A stretch of DNA of 64,000 nucleotides from Zymoseptoria tritici IPO323 (lineage: Eukaryota; Ascomycota; Dothideomycetes; Mycosphaerellales; Mycosphaerellaceae), in assembly GCF_000219625.1 (NCBI RefSeq), contig NC_018218.1, positions 3,162,001-3,226,000 of the forward strand, written 5' to 3'. This document shows positions 1-10,259 of this stretch, piece by piece. Made by a program: the position numbers and the translations under genes. Each line of letters begins with the position of its first letter. Positions within the stretch are counted from its first letter, which is position 1. The notes beneath the pieces were generated by a model. It did not search any database and was not told where the DNA came from. It worked only from the letters and a program-made list of their open reading frames with translations.

Positions 1-2780
1 GACGACAACAGAGAGTTGACGCTACGCCGCTGGGGTTAACCCCGCTTCGTGCATAGTCGCATCCAGAGTCCATCGTGCGGCTCTCGAATCTGCAGACCAG
101 TCCGGAGAGAGTCCACTGCAATCGGTCCGTAGATGTTAGACTTTGGCGGATGTTCTGTGTCGGGTGGCGTTCGTTGGTCGAGTGGACACCGAGGTCGGCT
201 CACTGCACACGCTATTGGCCGCTTCACGGCCGTCAGGAGCCGGCTGCATGATCCGTGCCGACTGTTGTACACTCCACGGTGATGCCCACATAGCCCATGG
301 GGAGTTGGTGCAGGATGCGTAGGGCGATAGTCTCACACACTTCCCACCATCTTTCCTGGGGAAGAATTGGCGGCAAACTGGCCGTGTGGCTTGTCAACGT
401 CTTCTCTTCTTCCATGAAGGCTGTCCTAGAACTTTTCAACCCAATCTTCGCGGTTGCTCTCTTGTACGCCTCTTGGCCGCGCAAGGATAATCTGGCCGTG
501 CCGTGCCTTTTGTCGGTCTAAGATCGTCGAACAAGTCGAGAGGAGAGGGTCAGGCGAGCGTGCACGTCTCTCACGGATGTGGGCATCTTTCGCGATGCTC
601 CGGACTGATCTGCGAGATAGGATCATCGTCATTGGCCGACCATACGCGACGTGCAGGCGAAGAGGCATGTATGGTTGGCTCGTAGACTTCTCTCCCCCAC
701 AGGTCTTGGCCTCCGTGATCATCGCATCTGCACTCCACACTTCACAGATGTGCTTCTTGGCCCTCCAAGTGGGGAGGAAACCTTCTCCTCAAATTTTGCA
801 ATTGCAGGCCTCCCTCCAGCCGTGCTGTGACAGGCGATCACAGCGATCTCATCATGCGCAACTCGTTGCCCTCATTCTCAACCTCATCACACCCTCAGTT
901 GAGAAGCGTAGTCGACGCCATCAGCACTCTAGCGAATGCCTGCAATTACCGACTTCTGGCTCCTCCAGCCTTCTAGCGCAGCGCCATCGCAGACGCGAAG
1001 AATAAGGTCCAACGGATCGCAGAACAAGGCAGAGTTGTCTGGAACCAAGATTCTGTTAACTCGTTCTTTCTGCCAACCTTCTAGCGTACTTCTAGCGTGC
1101 TTCTTCAGCCGCCCCGGCGACCAGGATTCGGTCCGAGGGTCCTACTTTCTGCGATCCACGGCAAGAATGGTCTGCTCGCTTCTTCGATTGTTCGCGACTG
1201 CATGCTCGGACTCCGAATCTCGCAGCCAAAGTGAGATGTGGGTCTGACCTGCATTGCTGTTTGTTCGACACCACTCCGTCGACCGCGCAGATTGAGCTTT
1301 CATTCAAGCCTCTTCCATCGCCCTCTACCACGGAACTCGCAGGTGTCTGGCAAACCAAGTACTCTTCGGTTTCGCCGAAGGCACGCCGAAGTGGGGCGTT
1401 GGCCATGTTGTGTGAAGGTGATCCGACGCCATGGCTGTCATGTCCCGACCGATGGAGTGATCTAGACTGGAAGGTCATCGCATACTCAAGCTAGACGTGC
1501 CGAGAGGCTCGCAAAGGAGGTGCAGTGTGGCCAGCGTCAGACGCTAGAGTCGATAGACGGGGGTCTGGAGGAATCGCACGCGGCTCAATGCTGAACCATG
1601 ACAGGATCCCTGCCATGGCCCATCGGCAATGAGTTTAATGTCACCGCATCAAGCATCTTTCTCGGTTCCATCAATCTACTCAACCGCGATATCGATCCAC
1701 TCCTCCGCAACAAATCCACTTCGGGATTGTGGAGGGAACGGGCCTTCTTCTCTCCAGATTCCCCAGGTCTGGCCTCGACCGGGCAACTGTCAGCTTTCGT
1801 GTCGAAACGTTGAAGCGAGCACGTCTCCACCACCATGCATCCGAGCGCATGGAGAACAAGGACAGGACAGGGTCAGGGAGCAAGGGCAAGCGTTTGAAAA
1901 ACCTTTCCCAAAGACTTGATTCTTGGATCGCGACAATGACGATCCTGAGTCGATCGCACCGACCGCCTGCTATCACGACGTTTTCGTCTACTGACCCTGG
2001 ACATACCATCAGCAACGTCTTCCGCCGCGTTTCGAAACCAGTCAGGCGGACAAGCGCCCTTGCACGCTCAGAGGTCAACTTCCAGCAACTCGGCCACATT
2101 CGAACTGTGAAACGGCATTGTCACGTACGGCTCGAAATGGCCACATTTGCACTGGTGGTTCCGGGATCGAGGTAAGGTCTACACAACCATCAACTATCAT
2201 GAGCCTGGTCGTCGTAAACTCGGGCGTTCGCCAGAGCAGAAGCCATACGCGACGTGGATCATCAAAGTCTTTCCTACATCGACGGCAAAGGAAATAGAAG
2301 GAGAAAGAGAAGGAGAAAAGAAAGCGATTGCATCGCTTGTTGACATGGCTTGATGTGGTCGACCGATTGGGTACTCGACGATGCTTGACCAGCAAGGGAC
2401 AAGCTTGAGACGTTTGGCGTGGACGGGTCTGCTTAGGCATGTTCACTCCGCCATTCGCCGCGGTCTGTGGGCGAGCGGAGAGGAGGGCATGCAGTGCTCG
2501 CGTGCAGACGAGCGAAAATGAAGACTCGGGTAGGCTCCGTGCTCGGACAATGAGATCGCGACACACATGGTGAGTCTGCGATAGGCATCGCATTGGTCAC
2601 ATTTTGTCGTTGCTCGCGGGCGCTGTACCGACGGTCCTCAGGTACGTATGTCTTCTATACTGTGAAGGTTTCGCATATCCAGTCTTGATCGATGGTCTCT
2701 GCTTCTTTCTCGCAGACGGCCGTACTAACGGAATTCGTAAATCGTTAAAACTGTGCTGCAATTGACTTTCACCCATAGCA
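1..2780. other. Region with no recognised gene
   Basis: Several overlapping open frames of 60-180 codons occur on both strands. None has a recognisable domain, a convincing start context, or intron signals linking it to another frame, and the frames overlap each other as expected by chance in GC-moderate DNA. The last few hundred bases are probably the 3' flank of the minus-strand PTPA gene. No tRNA, repeat or transposon signature was seen. Confidence 0.5.
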
Positions 2781-4224
2781 TCATCTCTTCGCCCAAGTAG
2801 CATTCATGTCCGTTGACGGCTGAGATCGTCTTTGACCAGGCGCTGGCATGTTCGCACTGGGCGCCGCAGGACCTCTCCCACCGATACCACCAGTATTCGA
2901 AGCCCACGGAGCTCGAGTCGACGGCAGGCCAGTGCTAGATTGCATCTGCGGTATCGAGGCACCCATCTGACTTCCCTGCTTGGCCCACGGCGCAGCGGTA
3001 CCCACTGAACTCGTCGGCATCGGCGGTGGCGGCACATCTTTACTCTTCGGCTGCTGCATCGCATGTATCGATCCCTCACCTAGCTGCGACGCTTCTGGAT
3101 CCCTCTCCCACCGCCACAGACTCCCAAATGGAAAATGCTGCACCACCGGAAACTTGCCCAACACCTCCGCAGCGTACATCTTCAACATACCCTTGTTGAT
3201 CTTGCCCCATCCATCTTTGATGCCGCTGATATCGTAGAGTACAGGGGAGTGTTCCCAGAAGGGACCCCGCTTGACGTCGTGGATGAATTGGATGGCTGAG
3301 AAGTACATGTTACTTGATGCGTAGTCGCGCACGAGCGTTTTATCGGCCACGGACGCGGGCGATGGAGCGGTGGAGAGGGATCCTTCAGTTGGAATCGGCG
3401 CGGTTGATGTAATGGCGGGACCAAGTTGTGCGGATCCGAAAATGTATGGGACAAAGGAGTGGTCGTCGAGACCCCAAACGCCGTGGGAGCCGGCGGGTTC
3501 AAGAGTATATGTGAGGATGAGGCGGCGCATGAGGGTGAGGTAGCTGTTGCGAATCGTCAGTCATGTGAGGTTTGGATGGTCGCGGGATTTCTCACGGTTG
3601 AATGATTCCGACCACAATTGACTGTTCTTCGCCGTCTTCGAAGAGTCCCATCTTCCAAAGACAGCCCAGAAATGCGAGAAAACTCAACTCATGCCCTGTT
3701 CCGTAGTCGAGTCTTTGCGCGCTACCGAAGCTACCGACAAGGTACACCTTGAGTTCGTCGCGGAGAGCTGTTCGTTGAGGTGTGTCTTTGGCAGGATCGG
3801 ATAGCTGGCTGCCGTCGAGGTATTCGTCGAGTAGACTGGCGGCGTCCTCCTCTGCTATCCGGAACCATTCCCGGAACGCCACATTTCCAAATCTCCTGGG
3901 GCCTGTATCTGGTGGAGCTCGTTGTATCAAGTCCGTCAGACTTGACAGCATCTGTTGAAGACGAAGAACGTTTCGCGAGAGTGATGGCGGCGAGTCCAAT
4001 GTGGTTGTTGATATCGACTTTTCGTCGGCTTCTTTGGTAGGAAACATCGATCGTGTGAGTTGAAGAAGCCATTGCATCAAGTTCCTGTACGCCAGTGACG
4101 AAAGGAAGAAGTTCAGGTCATCACCGTCGTTGATCTTCTTGACTGGTGTTGAGAACTCGTGCTGGGAGATGTTTTGAAGGCGGGGTATTGAGCCCGGCGC
4201 TAATTGAGATGTTTGCGCACACAT
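2781..4224 (-). CDS. Serine/threonine-protein phosphatase 2A activator (PTPA/Rrd family peptidyl-prolyl isomerase)
   Basis: Two exons (4224-3596 and 3543-2781) are joined across a 52-nt GTGAGA...CAACAG intron with a CTGAC branch site, giving 463 aa. Family signatures are clear: [12 protein letters not shown] near the N-terminus, YGTGHELSF (about residues 174-182), WGLDDHSF (233-240), and the HSPVLYDIS and [17 protein letters not shown] segments. PTPA proteins activate PP2A-type catalytic subunits and have prolyl isomerase activity in the cytosol and nucleus. The C-terminal tail from about residue 380 is Pro/Ser/Ala rich and probably disordered, as in several fungal Rrd1-type members. Rrd1 and Rrd2 were not separated by eye. 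The gene is transcribed divergently from the neighbour starting at 4512, sharing a promoter of about 290 bp. Confidence 0.93.
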
Positions 4225-4511
4225 TCTGTTGTTTCTGGAAGCTTACGCTGCGCTGTCTTCTTGTCGTCAATTCGATGAGAATACTTTCTCGTCAACTGGT
4301 ATGTGTCGATTGAACATGGAACCTGAAGGGTGGATGAGAGTTTCGGTTTAGAGTTTGATGACTAACCAAGCTAAGGACTAGCGTCGCGCTACTTCCACTC
4401 CCTAGCAACCTCCTCCTCGTTGTGTTGTCAGCTTCAGATCTGCACGTATCCGAATAAATGAGATATTGAGCACACGGACTCGACATCGTTCCCGCTGGAG
4501 CGAATATCAAC

Positions 4512-6752
4512 ATGCAGGACGACAACAGTCCGCTTGGTTCCGAATCCGACGGCATGATAAGGAACCTAGGCGCCGACCTGCCAGACGCTGATGGCACGGG
4601 CTTTGCCAGCGACGACAATGAACAGCAAATCGAAGTCAGGCAGCCACCCAAAGCCTTTGCAGTGATTGATAAGCGAAAATCTGTGCCGTCGATATCTGCC
4701 ACGAGAAAATCTACCGGCAAGCTCACACGCCCTACGCGACCCAGCGAGCGACATGTGCCTGCGCCGCGCCTTGCGCCTAGCGCCCCACACGGACAAAGGA
4801 AATTGCAAGGGCCTGCGCGCGATCCGATGGCATTCAATGAGTCTCCCAGACCTATCCTGCCCCCCAGAGCTGCTCAGCCGGCGCAATTCTCGCCGACGCG
4901 AAAGCGGAAGCGCCAAGTGGAGGCGGATCAGCAAGCTGCAGCAGAGACTGTAGTTGTGAGAGACGTTCAAGGAGAGTCGCGTGAGTCTGATCAGGAAGCA
5001 GATGCAGCTCCGGGAGCAGATGACCGGGAGGGGAGCGTGGGGAGCGAAGCCATTGCTCAGGAGCCGCCACAAAGGCGGCAGAGGCAGCGACGCGAGAAGG
5101 GTCATGCTTCGCGACGATCTACACGGCTCCACCCTATAGACGAGAAAGTAGGTCATGAGCAAGTTGAAAGCGCTGCGCGGGTCGAAGATGTCCCCCGTCT
5201 CAAACCTGGTCCTGTAGCAAATCGTCATTCTCTCTATCCCGAAGGAAACACTTCGGTCGAGGCTGTTGAAGTGGAAGAACAGGATAGTCAGAAAGCGCAA
5301 ACTACTCAGCGTGCCCATGCTGGAAAAGCGCGGGTCGTCAGAAAGGAGAAGCCTCGGCGCACTCGACCAGAAGAGCAAACCAATGGAGGAGCGCAAGGGC
5401 AATCTTCCAACAGAGCTATGGCTGGTACGGCGCGAGGTTCAGGCCGATCAGAAGGCTCGAAATCATCCCAAATATCACGCGACGCCGCCAGACCAGGAAC
5501 AGGCTCCTCAAACTCTGCTGCGACAGAAGACGAGACGATGGTAGACGAGCGTGACGATACTCTTCGACTATACGACCAGGAGTCCCGGCTGAAGGACATC
5601 TACTTGGCACTCAAAGACATAGGATGGTCGCATTGTGAAGGCGAGCAGCACAAGCGCACTGAGATCGACCTCGCGGATCCGGAAGTCATTCGCTTGAAGG
5701 AGCTATGCGTCAACGCGAGAAAGAAGCTCGAGCAGCCAGCTAGTAGATCATCAGATCGACTGCCATGCATGGACGAATTGGGCCTCATCGAAGACGGTTT
5801 GCTAGATTTGGACAACGACCAAGCCTACTTCAACAGCAGAACCAAGATGACGAACATGTACTTCTACCTCGTTCCAAATCTCGTCAAACTGTTGAGGGGG
5901 GTAATCCGATACTTCCAAGCGAAGGACAACCTGGCATCCACACGGTCCTCGATTGAAATCGATAATGTCCGTTTCATCGTCCAGGTCATGCGTCCTATCG
6001 TCAATTTGAAAGGAACTTTGGAGAAATACCCCAAGCCAGTCGGACTCAACATGAGGCTGCCGGTCAGGAACGACGTCCTACTTCCTCTCAATCAAGTGCG
6101 AATTGCGTTGCAAGGCGTCGTAGCTACGCACAATCGCCGAGAGGAACTAGCACGCCAACGCACTCAAGACGCTATTCTGGCCGCTGAACGCGAACAAAGA
6201 TGGGTAGAGGAGGCAGAAGAGGCCCGCCGAAGGCAATACCAGAAGAAAAAGTGGCAGCAACTGCACCTGCAACGCCGAGACGCCGAATATATCATCGACT
6301 CTGTGGCCAAGCTGGATCACCTCGCGGTCCCACCTCTCGTAGATATCGATCACAACGGCGAGCCCTTCGAGAGAATTGCACTCTTCACATCACGCGTTGG
6401 ACCGCCTCCGAGCAAGACGACGGCGGCCAGGGCAAAGATTCGTCCCGAACACGAACTGGCGGCTTTGGAAGCCGGCCTCAAGGCGTACGCAGGACCTCGT
6501 GTCTATCAGGATATCTTCGAAACATACTGCGTCCAGCATGGCGTATTGACCGATTGGAGTGTCACGGAGATCGTAACTCTGGCGGCGGATATTGTGGCTG
6601 TGGAGAAACGGGAACAGATGAAAGAGCAGGGTTATGTGGAGGATTGGGTTGAGCAGATCCCGCTCTGGACGGCGCCGCATCCTGACCTGGTTGAACAAGG
6701 GCAGGAGAACCGGGCGGGGGTTGAGGAGGAGGATGAGTGGATAGAAGTGTGA
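4512..6752 (+). CDS. Large nuclear hypothetical protein with possible SANT/Myb-like C-terminal segment
   Basis: A single 746-codon open frame. Residues 1-350 are acidic/basic low complexity with several basic clusters (for example TRKRKRQ and RRQRQRR) suggesting nuclear import. Residues about 355-560 are predicted helical, starting near RLYDQESRLKDIYLALKDIG. A Glu/Arg/Gln-rich coiled-coil stretch lies near residues 545-590. Near residue 640 the segment ELAALEAGLKAY...RVYQDIFETY, followed by WSVTEIVTLAADI, resembles a SANT/Myb-like helical unit, although the tryptophan spacing is incomplete. The C-terminus is acidic. The gene is divergent from PTPA. No enzyme motif is visible. A chromatin or telomere role is possible but is only inference. 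Confidence 0.8.
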   Translation: MQDDNSPLGSESDGMIRNLGADLPDADGTGFASDDNEQQIEVRQPPKAFAVIDKRKSVPSISATRKSTGKLTRPTRPSERHVPAPRLAPSAPHGQRKLQGPARDPMAFNESPRPILPPRAAQPAQFSPTRKRKRQVEADQQAAAETVVVRDVQGESRESDQEADAAPGADDREGSVGSEAIAQEPPQRRQRQRREKGHASRRSTRLHPIDEKVGHEQVESAARVEDVPRLKPGPVANRHSLYPEGNTSVEAVEVEEQDSQKAQTTQRAHAGKARVVRKEKPRRTRPEEQTNGGAQGQSSNRAMAGTARGSGRSEGSKSSQISRDAARPGTGSSNSAATEDETMVDERDDTLRLYDQESRLKDIYLALKDIGWSHCEGEQHKRTEIDLADPEVIRLKELCVNARKKLEQPASRSSDRLPCMDELGLIEDGLLDLDNDQAYFNSRTKMTNMYFYLVPNLVKLLRGVIRYFQAKDNLASTRSSIEIDNVRFIVQVMRPIVNLKGTLEKYPKPVGLNMRLPVRNDVLLPLNQVRIALQGVVATHNRREELARQRTQDAILAAEREQRWVEEAEEARRRQYQKKKWQQLHLQRRDAEYIIDSVAKLDHLAVPPLVDIDHNGEPFERIALFTSRVGPPPSKTTAARAKIRPEHELAALEAGLKAYAGPRVYQDIFETYCVQHGVLTDWSVTEIVTLAADIVAVEKREQMKEQGYVEDWVEQIPLWTAPHPDLVEQGQENRAGVEEEDEWIEV

Positions 6753-7311
6753 TGCAGAAGGAACAAAGCGTAAAGAATAGGCGTTGCAGAAGTGAAGAGC
6801 GTAATGTGGACAGCTGCTTAGTGACACCTATCGTTGGGAGCACGATACTGCACGAACATATACCGCATTGAAATATCAGGCATGCCTCCACGGTTTTCCA
6901 GCCAGCTATGTTCCGGTAAAGCTGAGGAGCTGGACACCGTGAATCCTCCGGGTCACACAACGAGAGAGCACGACCCAATCATCGAAAGTCGGAGGGAGTC
7001 CAGACGACGCCACTTTGCACTTGCGTCACACAAACTATCACGCTCAACCCATCGCGTTGAAAGACAATACCTTGGCGCTGCAACGGACTTCTTCGCGGTG
7101 CCCGTTCTGGTCTCAATGCGTACACTGAGTGACTTTCTGCCTGCTCTAGCGTGCTTCGCCTGGGCTGACAGGTCTGACGGTATGCATGAAGAGGATCTCC
7201 TGATCGTTGCCGCTGCTGAGCATAAATAAGAGCGGAGACGCTGCACTCAGCTCGATAGCCAACCAACCACGGCACTTCGAAAGGCACTTCCAAAATTTCT
7301 CCCAGACAGAC
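6753..7311. other. Intergenic: 3' flank and promoter of the secreted-protein gene
   Basis: A 131-codon frame (6834-7229) overlaps an opposite-strand frame and shows no domain, so I do not call it. An AT-rich ATAAATAAGAG at about 7222-7232 lies about 85 bp before the next start codon and could be its TATA-like element. Confidence 0.4.
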
Positions 7312-8055
7312 ATGCGCTCCTCAATCTATCTCCTGCCGGCACTCGCTGTTGCCTTCGCCCATGCCAACATTGGCGATCCGGCCAAGCCATCCTCCGAACT
7401 TTCCCCTCGCTGGGACAGCTCTCAAGTCGACGTGGTCTTCTGGATCAAAGCCTTCATCCCGAAAGACGTCGCGGACGTCACCCACCCTTGGCCCAAACAT
7501 CCGGGCGAGACCATGCTCAGCGGTCTCTGGCAATGGCTCGAATGGCTCCCCAAATCCGGCGGCTGCTTCGCCACCGACCAGCGCACCTTTGCCAGCTCCG
7601 TCACCGCCTCCGCACGCATGCATTCCCAAGCTTCCGTGAGCATCAGCGCGAAGAAGTACACCTGGTCGCACATCCACCGCTGCGGACAAACGCTCAAAGT
7701 CGACTGCGACGATGGCAAGGTCAAGAAGCGCGGCACGGCGAGCACGAAGGACATGAAGTTCACGCTCAAATCAGGGTCGACGAAGAAGGTCGTGTTGAAC
7801 TACGTGGGCAAGGCCAACAATCCGCTGGTCATCGCGCCGAACATCGATGTCGTGGGGACATTGACTATCGACCGCGTCAAGAAGTTGGTCAAATTTGAAG
7901 GCAAGGTCGACGAGTTCCCTGCTTTTGAGGCGTATGCTACGCTGAATGGGTTTGGACCGTACTTGGTCGCGAAGATTGGGCCGAAGAAGGGTGGTGGACC
8001 GGAGAGTCTGAAGGGCGGTGCCAATCGGAAGTTTGCTGGGACGATTTACATTTGA
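7312..8055 (+). CDS. Secreted hypothetical protein, DUF3238-like
   Basis: 247 aa starting at the ATG at 7312. This start is chosen over an upstream in-frame ATG at 7207 because it opens directly with a classical signal peptide (MRSSIYLLPALAVAFAHA, probable cleavage after Ala18). The mature part begins with the block VDVVFWIKAFIPKDV, followed by GGCFATDQRTF, a Ser/His segment and then a Lys-rich beta-strand-like half. This resembles the DUF3238 family (bacterial YjfA-type and fungal secreted proteins of unknown function). There are three cysteines in the mature part and no membrane segment. Assignment to DUF3238 is by motif memory and should be treated as tentative. The ORF itself and its secretion are well supported. 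Confidence 0.8.
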   Translation: MRSSIYLLPALAVAFAHANIGDPAKPSSELSPRWDSSQVDVVFWIKAFIPKDVADVTHPWPKHPGETMLSGLWQWLEWLPKSGGCFATDQRTFASSVTASARMHSQASVSISAKKYTWSHIHRCGQTLKVDCDDGKVKKRGTASTKDMKFTLKSGSTKKVVLNYVGKANNPLVIAPNIDVVGTLTIDRVKKLVKFEGKVDEFPAFEAYATLNGFGPYLVAKIGPKKGGGPESLKGGANRKFAGTIYI

Positions 8056-8521
8056 GGGATCGGCCGACTTGCGTGTTGCAATGGCAAACGGCATGGAGTG
8101 CATGCGGAAGTAGTCTCCTGCTTGGAACATTGCCATCGTTCTGTTGAGGCATTTGTGGCAGACGATACATGCTACGGTGATACTGTCCGTACAGACGACG
8201 AATGAACGCAACGCCCACGTCGGTCATTCTCAGCATCGCAGTAGCCGTTTTGAGGCATGTTCGAAGTCTTGAGCGACATTGTGGTCATCGTCCATTATTC
8301 AACTGCATGTGACAACGCTACCCCACAGAAAGAGCGACGGAGTCGACTCCGCCGCGTACCTGTCGTCAGTGATGTCACCTTGAGCTCTTTGAACATCATG
8401 ATGCAGCTGATGACCTTGTGGACACACTGGAACCATTCACAGATTCTTCTTTCGACCTCACTTCTACCCAAGAAAAACCTCTACCACACCTGTCGACACC
8501 AAACACATCACACGGTTTACC
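8056..8521. other. Intergenic, no gene seen
   Basis: Between a stop at 8055 and the next start at 8522. The frame at 8257-8772 is an out-of-frame shadow of the next gene. The 100 bp before 8522 are CA/CT-rich (ACCTCTACCACACC...), typical of a fungal 5' leader. Confidence 0.4.
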
Positions 8522-9029
8522 ATGTTCGCCCGCACCCTCCGCCAAACCTCCCTCCGCCGTACGCCCTTCGCGACCGGCCAAACATCCCGACTAGCAGCCT
8601 CGAGCAACTACACCACAACATCCATCCGCTCCGCCAAAAAGGGTGCCGAAGCCCGCGACTCCATCTCCACCGAATCAACCGAATACTCCAAATCCGGCGG
8701 CGACGGCGCCTCCTCCACAGTCGAGGATGCAGCTTTCTCGCCCGACAAGACGAGACCGGAAGAGGAATATGACAGTGCGAAGAAAGAAGCAGGAGGGGTA
8801 TGTTGTACAATTTCTCAGTTCCAGGTTTGGTGTTTCATGGCTGACGAGGATATCCCTGCCATAGGAATCGGAGAACCCATTGAGCGTCAGTCCCGCGAAT
8901 CAGGAAATCAGCAAACCGAAAGAGGGAAAACCGGAGCCAGTCGCGGGTTCGAAGAGTGAAGCGGGCAGTGGAGGAGAGAGGGCGAGGACGAGTGGTGGGA
9001 GTGGCGGTGGCAGCGGTGGAAACTCATAA
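8522..9029 (+). CDS. Small mitochondrial protein of unknown function
   Basis: Two exons (8522-8797 and 8865-9029) with a 67-nt GTATGT...CCATAG intron containing CTGAC give 146 aa. The first 35 residues are rich in Arg, Ser and Thr and free of acidic residues, as in a mitochondrial presequence. The second exon encodes ENPLSVSPANQEISKP, a block recalled from short conserved ascomycete mitochondrial proteins, then a Gly/Ser-rich tail. Splicing is required because reading through the intron abandons the conserved block. The function is unknown. Confidence 0.8.
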
Positions 9030-9175
9030 GAGGAGAGACGAGACGATGTGTCGTGCAGGCAGGCATGTATCTGAAAGACATGGACTGTATATCTGCAAGG
9101 TGGCGGCGACGTGTTTCTTCCGCAGAACAGCGACGTTTACTGACGATGTAGTGGATGTTTATTCGACTTACAATC

Positions 9176-9949
9176 TCAAGTCGTGATCCTCACTCGCTGC
9201 CTCCTTAACACGACCGAAGTTTTCATTGCCCTCTCTTTCTGCAAGTTCTCCCAAACCCTCTTCACCTCCGGCTTCATCAACGAGTCCCCAGCAATACTCG
9301 GTCTCACCACCATCTCATCGCCAACAACTCTATCACACCTCCATCCAAATCGCTCAAAATCCCTCCCGAGTTCCAGCGGCGTATCGATGTGAATACTCTC
9401 CAACTCAGGAACCATTGCCAAATCAGACCGCAACATCTCCACAACCTTCTCCCGCATCGCATTCACTCGAAACTTCGCTCCATCGCGCGAGCGTATCATG
9501 AGGGCGTTGAAGGCTGCGGTGAAGTCCTTAGAGACGTTGAAAGCATCCCAGGGATCTAGCACGAGCTCCTTGACGAGAAGGGCGAGGTCTGGTCGTTCCT
9601 TTAACGATCTGAGGAAGAGGTCCGGCTTGACAAGTATTTGACCTGGGTAGACTTGATAGAGCAGAGTGATGGTCAGGCGGTGGAACTGTCGACTCGTCTT
9701 GGCTGAAGCAGACAATGTTCGAAGTCGCAGTCTCCATTCTTCGTGCTGGTGCATGCACGCTCCAGTGTGGAGGTCGTTGTCGGAATAGCTCTTGATCATG
9801 CCATCTTTGATGATTGGGCCTCTTGGGACGTTGATGTCTTCGTATCGCTGTCGACCGATGATGATTGCTGAAGGCAGAAGATGGTATGAGAGGATGTTTA
9901 TCAGGATCTCTTCTGGCAGACCGGACTCGTTGTTCTCGTTGGTCGCCAT
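9176..9949 (-). CDS. F-box-like protein
   Basis: 257 aa from the ATG at 9949. An in-frame non-conserved extension up to 10069 exists, but the internal ATG fits better because the domain begins right after it. Residues 9-30, SGLPEEILINILSYHLLP, match the start of fungal F-box and F-box-like domains that bind Skp1 in SCF ubiquitin ligases. The remainder (LRTLSASAKTSRQFHRL, then a hydrophobic VKELVLDPWDAF segment) is typical of the large, fast-evolving fungal F-box-like families whose substrates are unknown. It lies in tandem with the methyltransferase gene upstream. Confidence 0.75.
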   Translation of the reverse strand: MATNENNESGLPEEILINILSYHLLPSAIIIGRQRYEDINVPRGPIIKDGMIKSYSDNDLHTGACMHQHEEWRLRLRTLSASAKTSRQFHRLTITLLYQVYPGQILVKPDLFLRSLKERPDLALLVKELVLDPWDAFNVSKDFTAAFNALMIRSRDGAKFRVNAMREKVVEMLRSDLAMVPELESIHIDTPLELGRDFERFGWRCDRVVGDEMVVRPSIAGDSLMKPEVKRVWENLQKERAMKTSVVLRRQRVRITT

Positions 9950-10259
9950 GATTGCGGTAGGAGAGTGTTGGGGAAGAGGGTGAGATTGAAAAGCAAAGCA
10001 AGCAGTACTGTCCAACAGACGACAAACGCATTGCTTTGCTTTGAGTGGGTCTTTGCCAACGTAGCACAAGCAGCGCTAACCTGCAGCTGCCCATGTTAGT
10101 ATTGGCGGCTCTTTGCAGATGTGATGCATTTCTTTTGATCTGCCCATGGGACTGGTGGTGGCATTTTTACGCAAGAGCGTTCCTCTCGCAATGATATGGC
10201 AGGAAAGCGAATATACACAATTCGCAAGCTGGGTATCGACGTCGTCTATGCAATTCCCC
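9950..10259. other. Intergenic spacer between two minus-strand genes
   Basis: About 310 bp holding the 3' flank of the methyltransferase gene and the promoter of the F-box-like gene. No repeat or additional gene was seen. Confidence 0.4.

Noticed and set aside
454..1005. 183-codon plus-strand frame in the opening region
   Set aside because: It overlaps other long frames on both strands, has no domain and mixed composition, and no splice partner. Treated as chance.
2075..2593. 172-codon minus-strand frame
   Set aside because: Arg/Ser/Cys-rich, with low-complexity Phe/Ser runs, and no conserved motif; likely non-coding.
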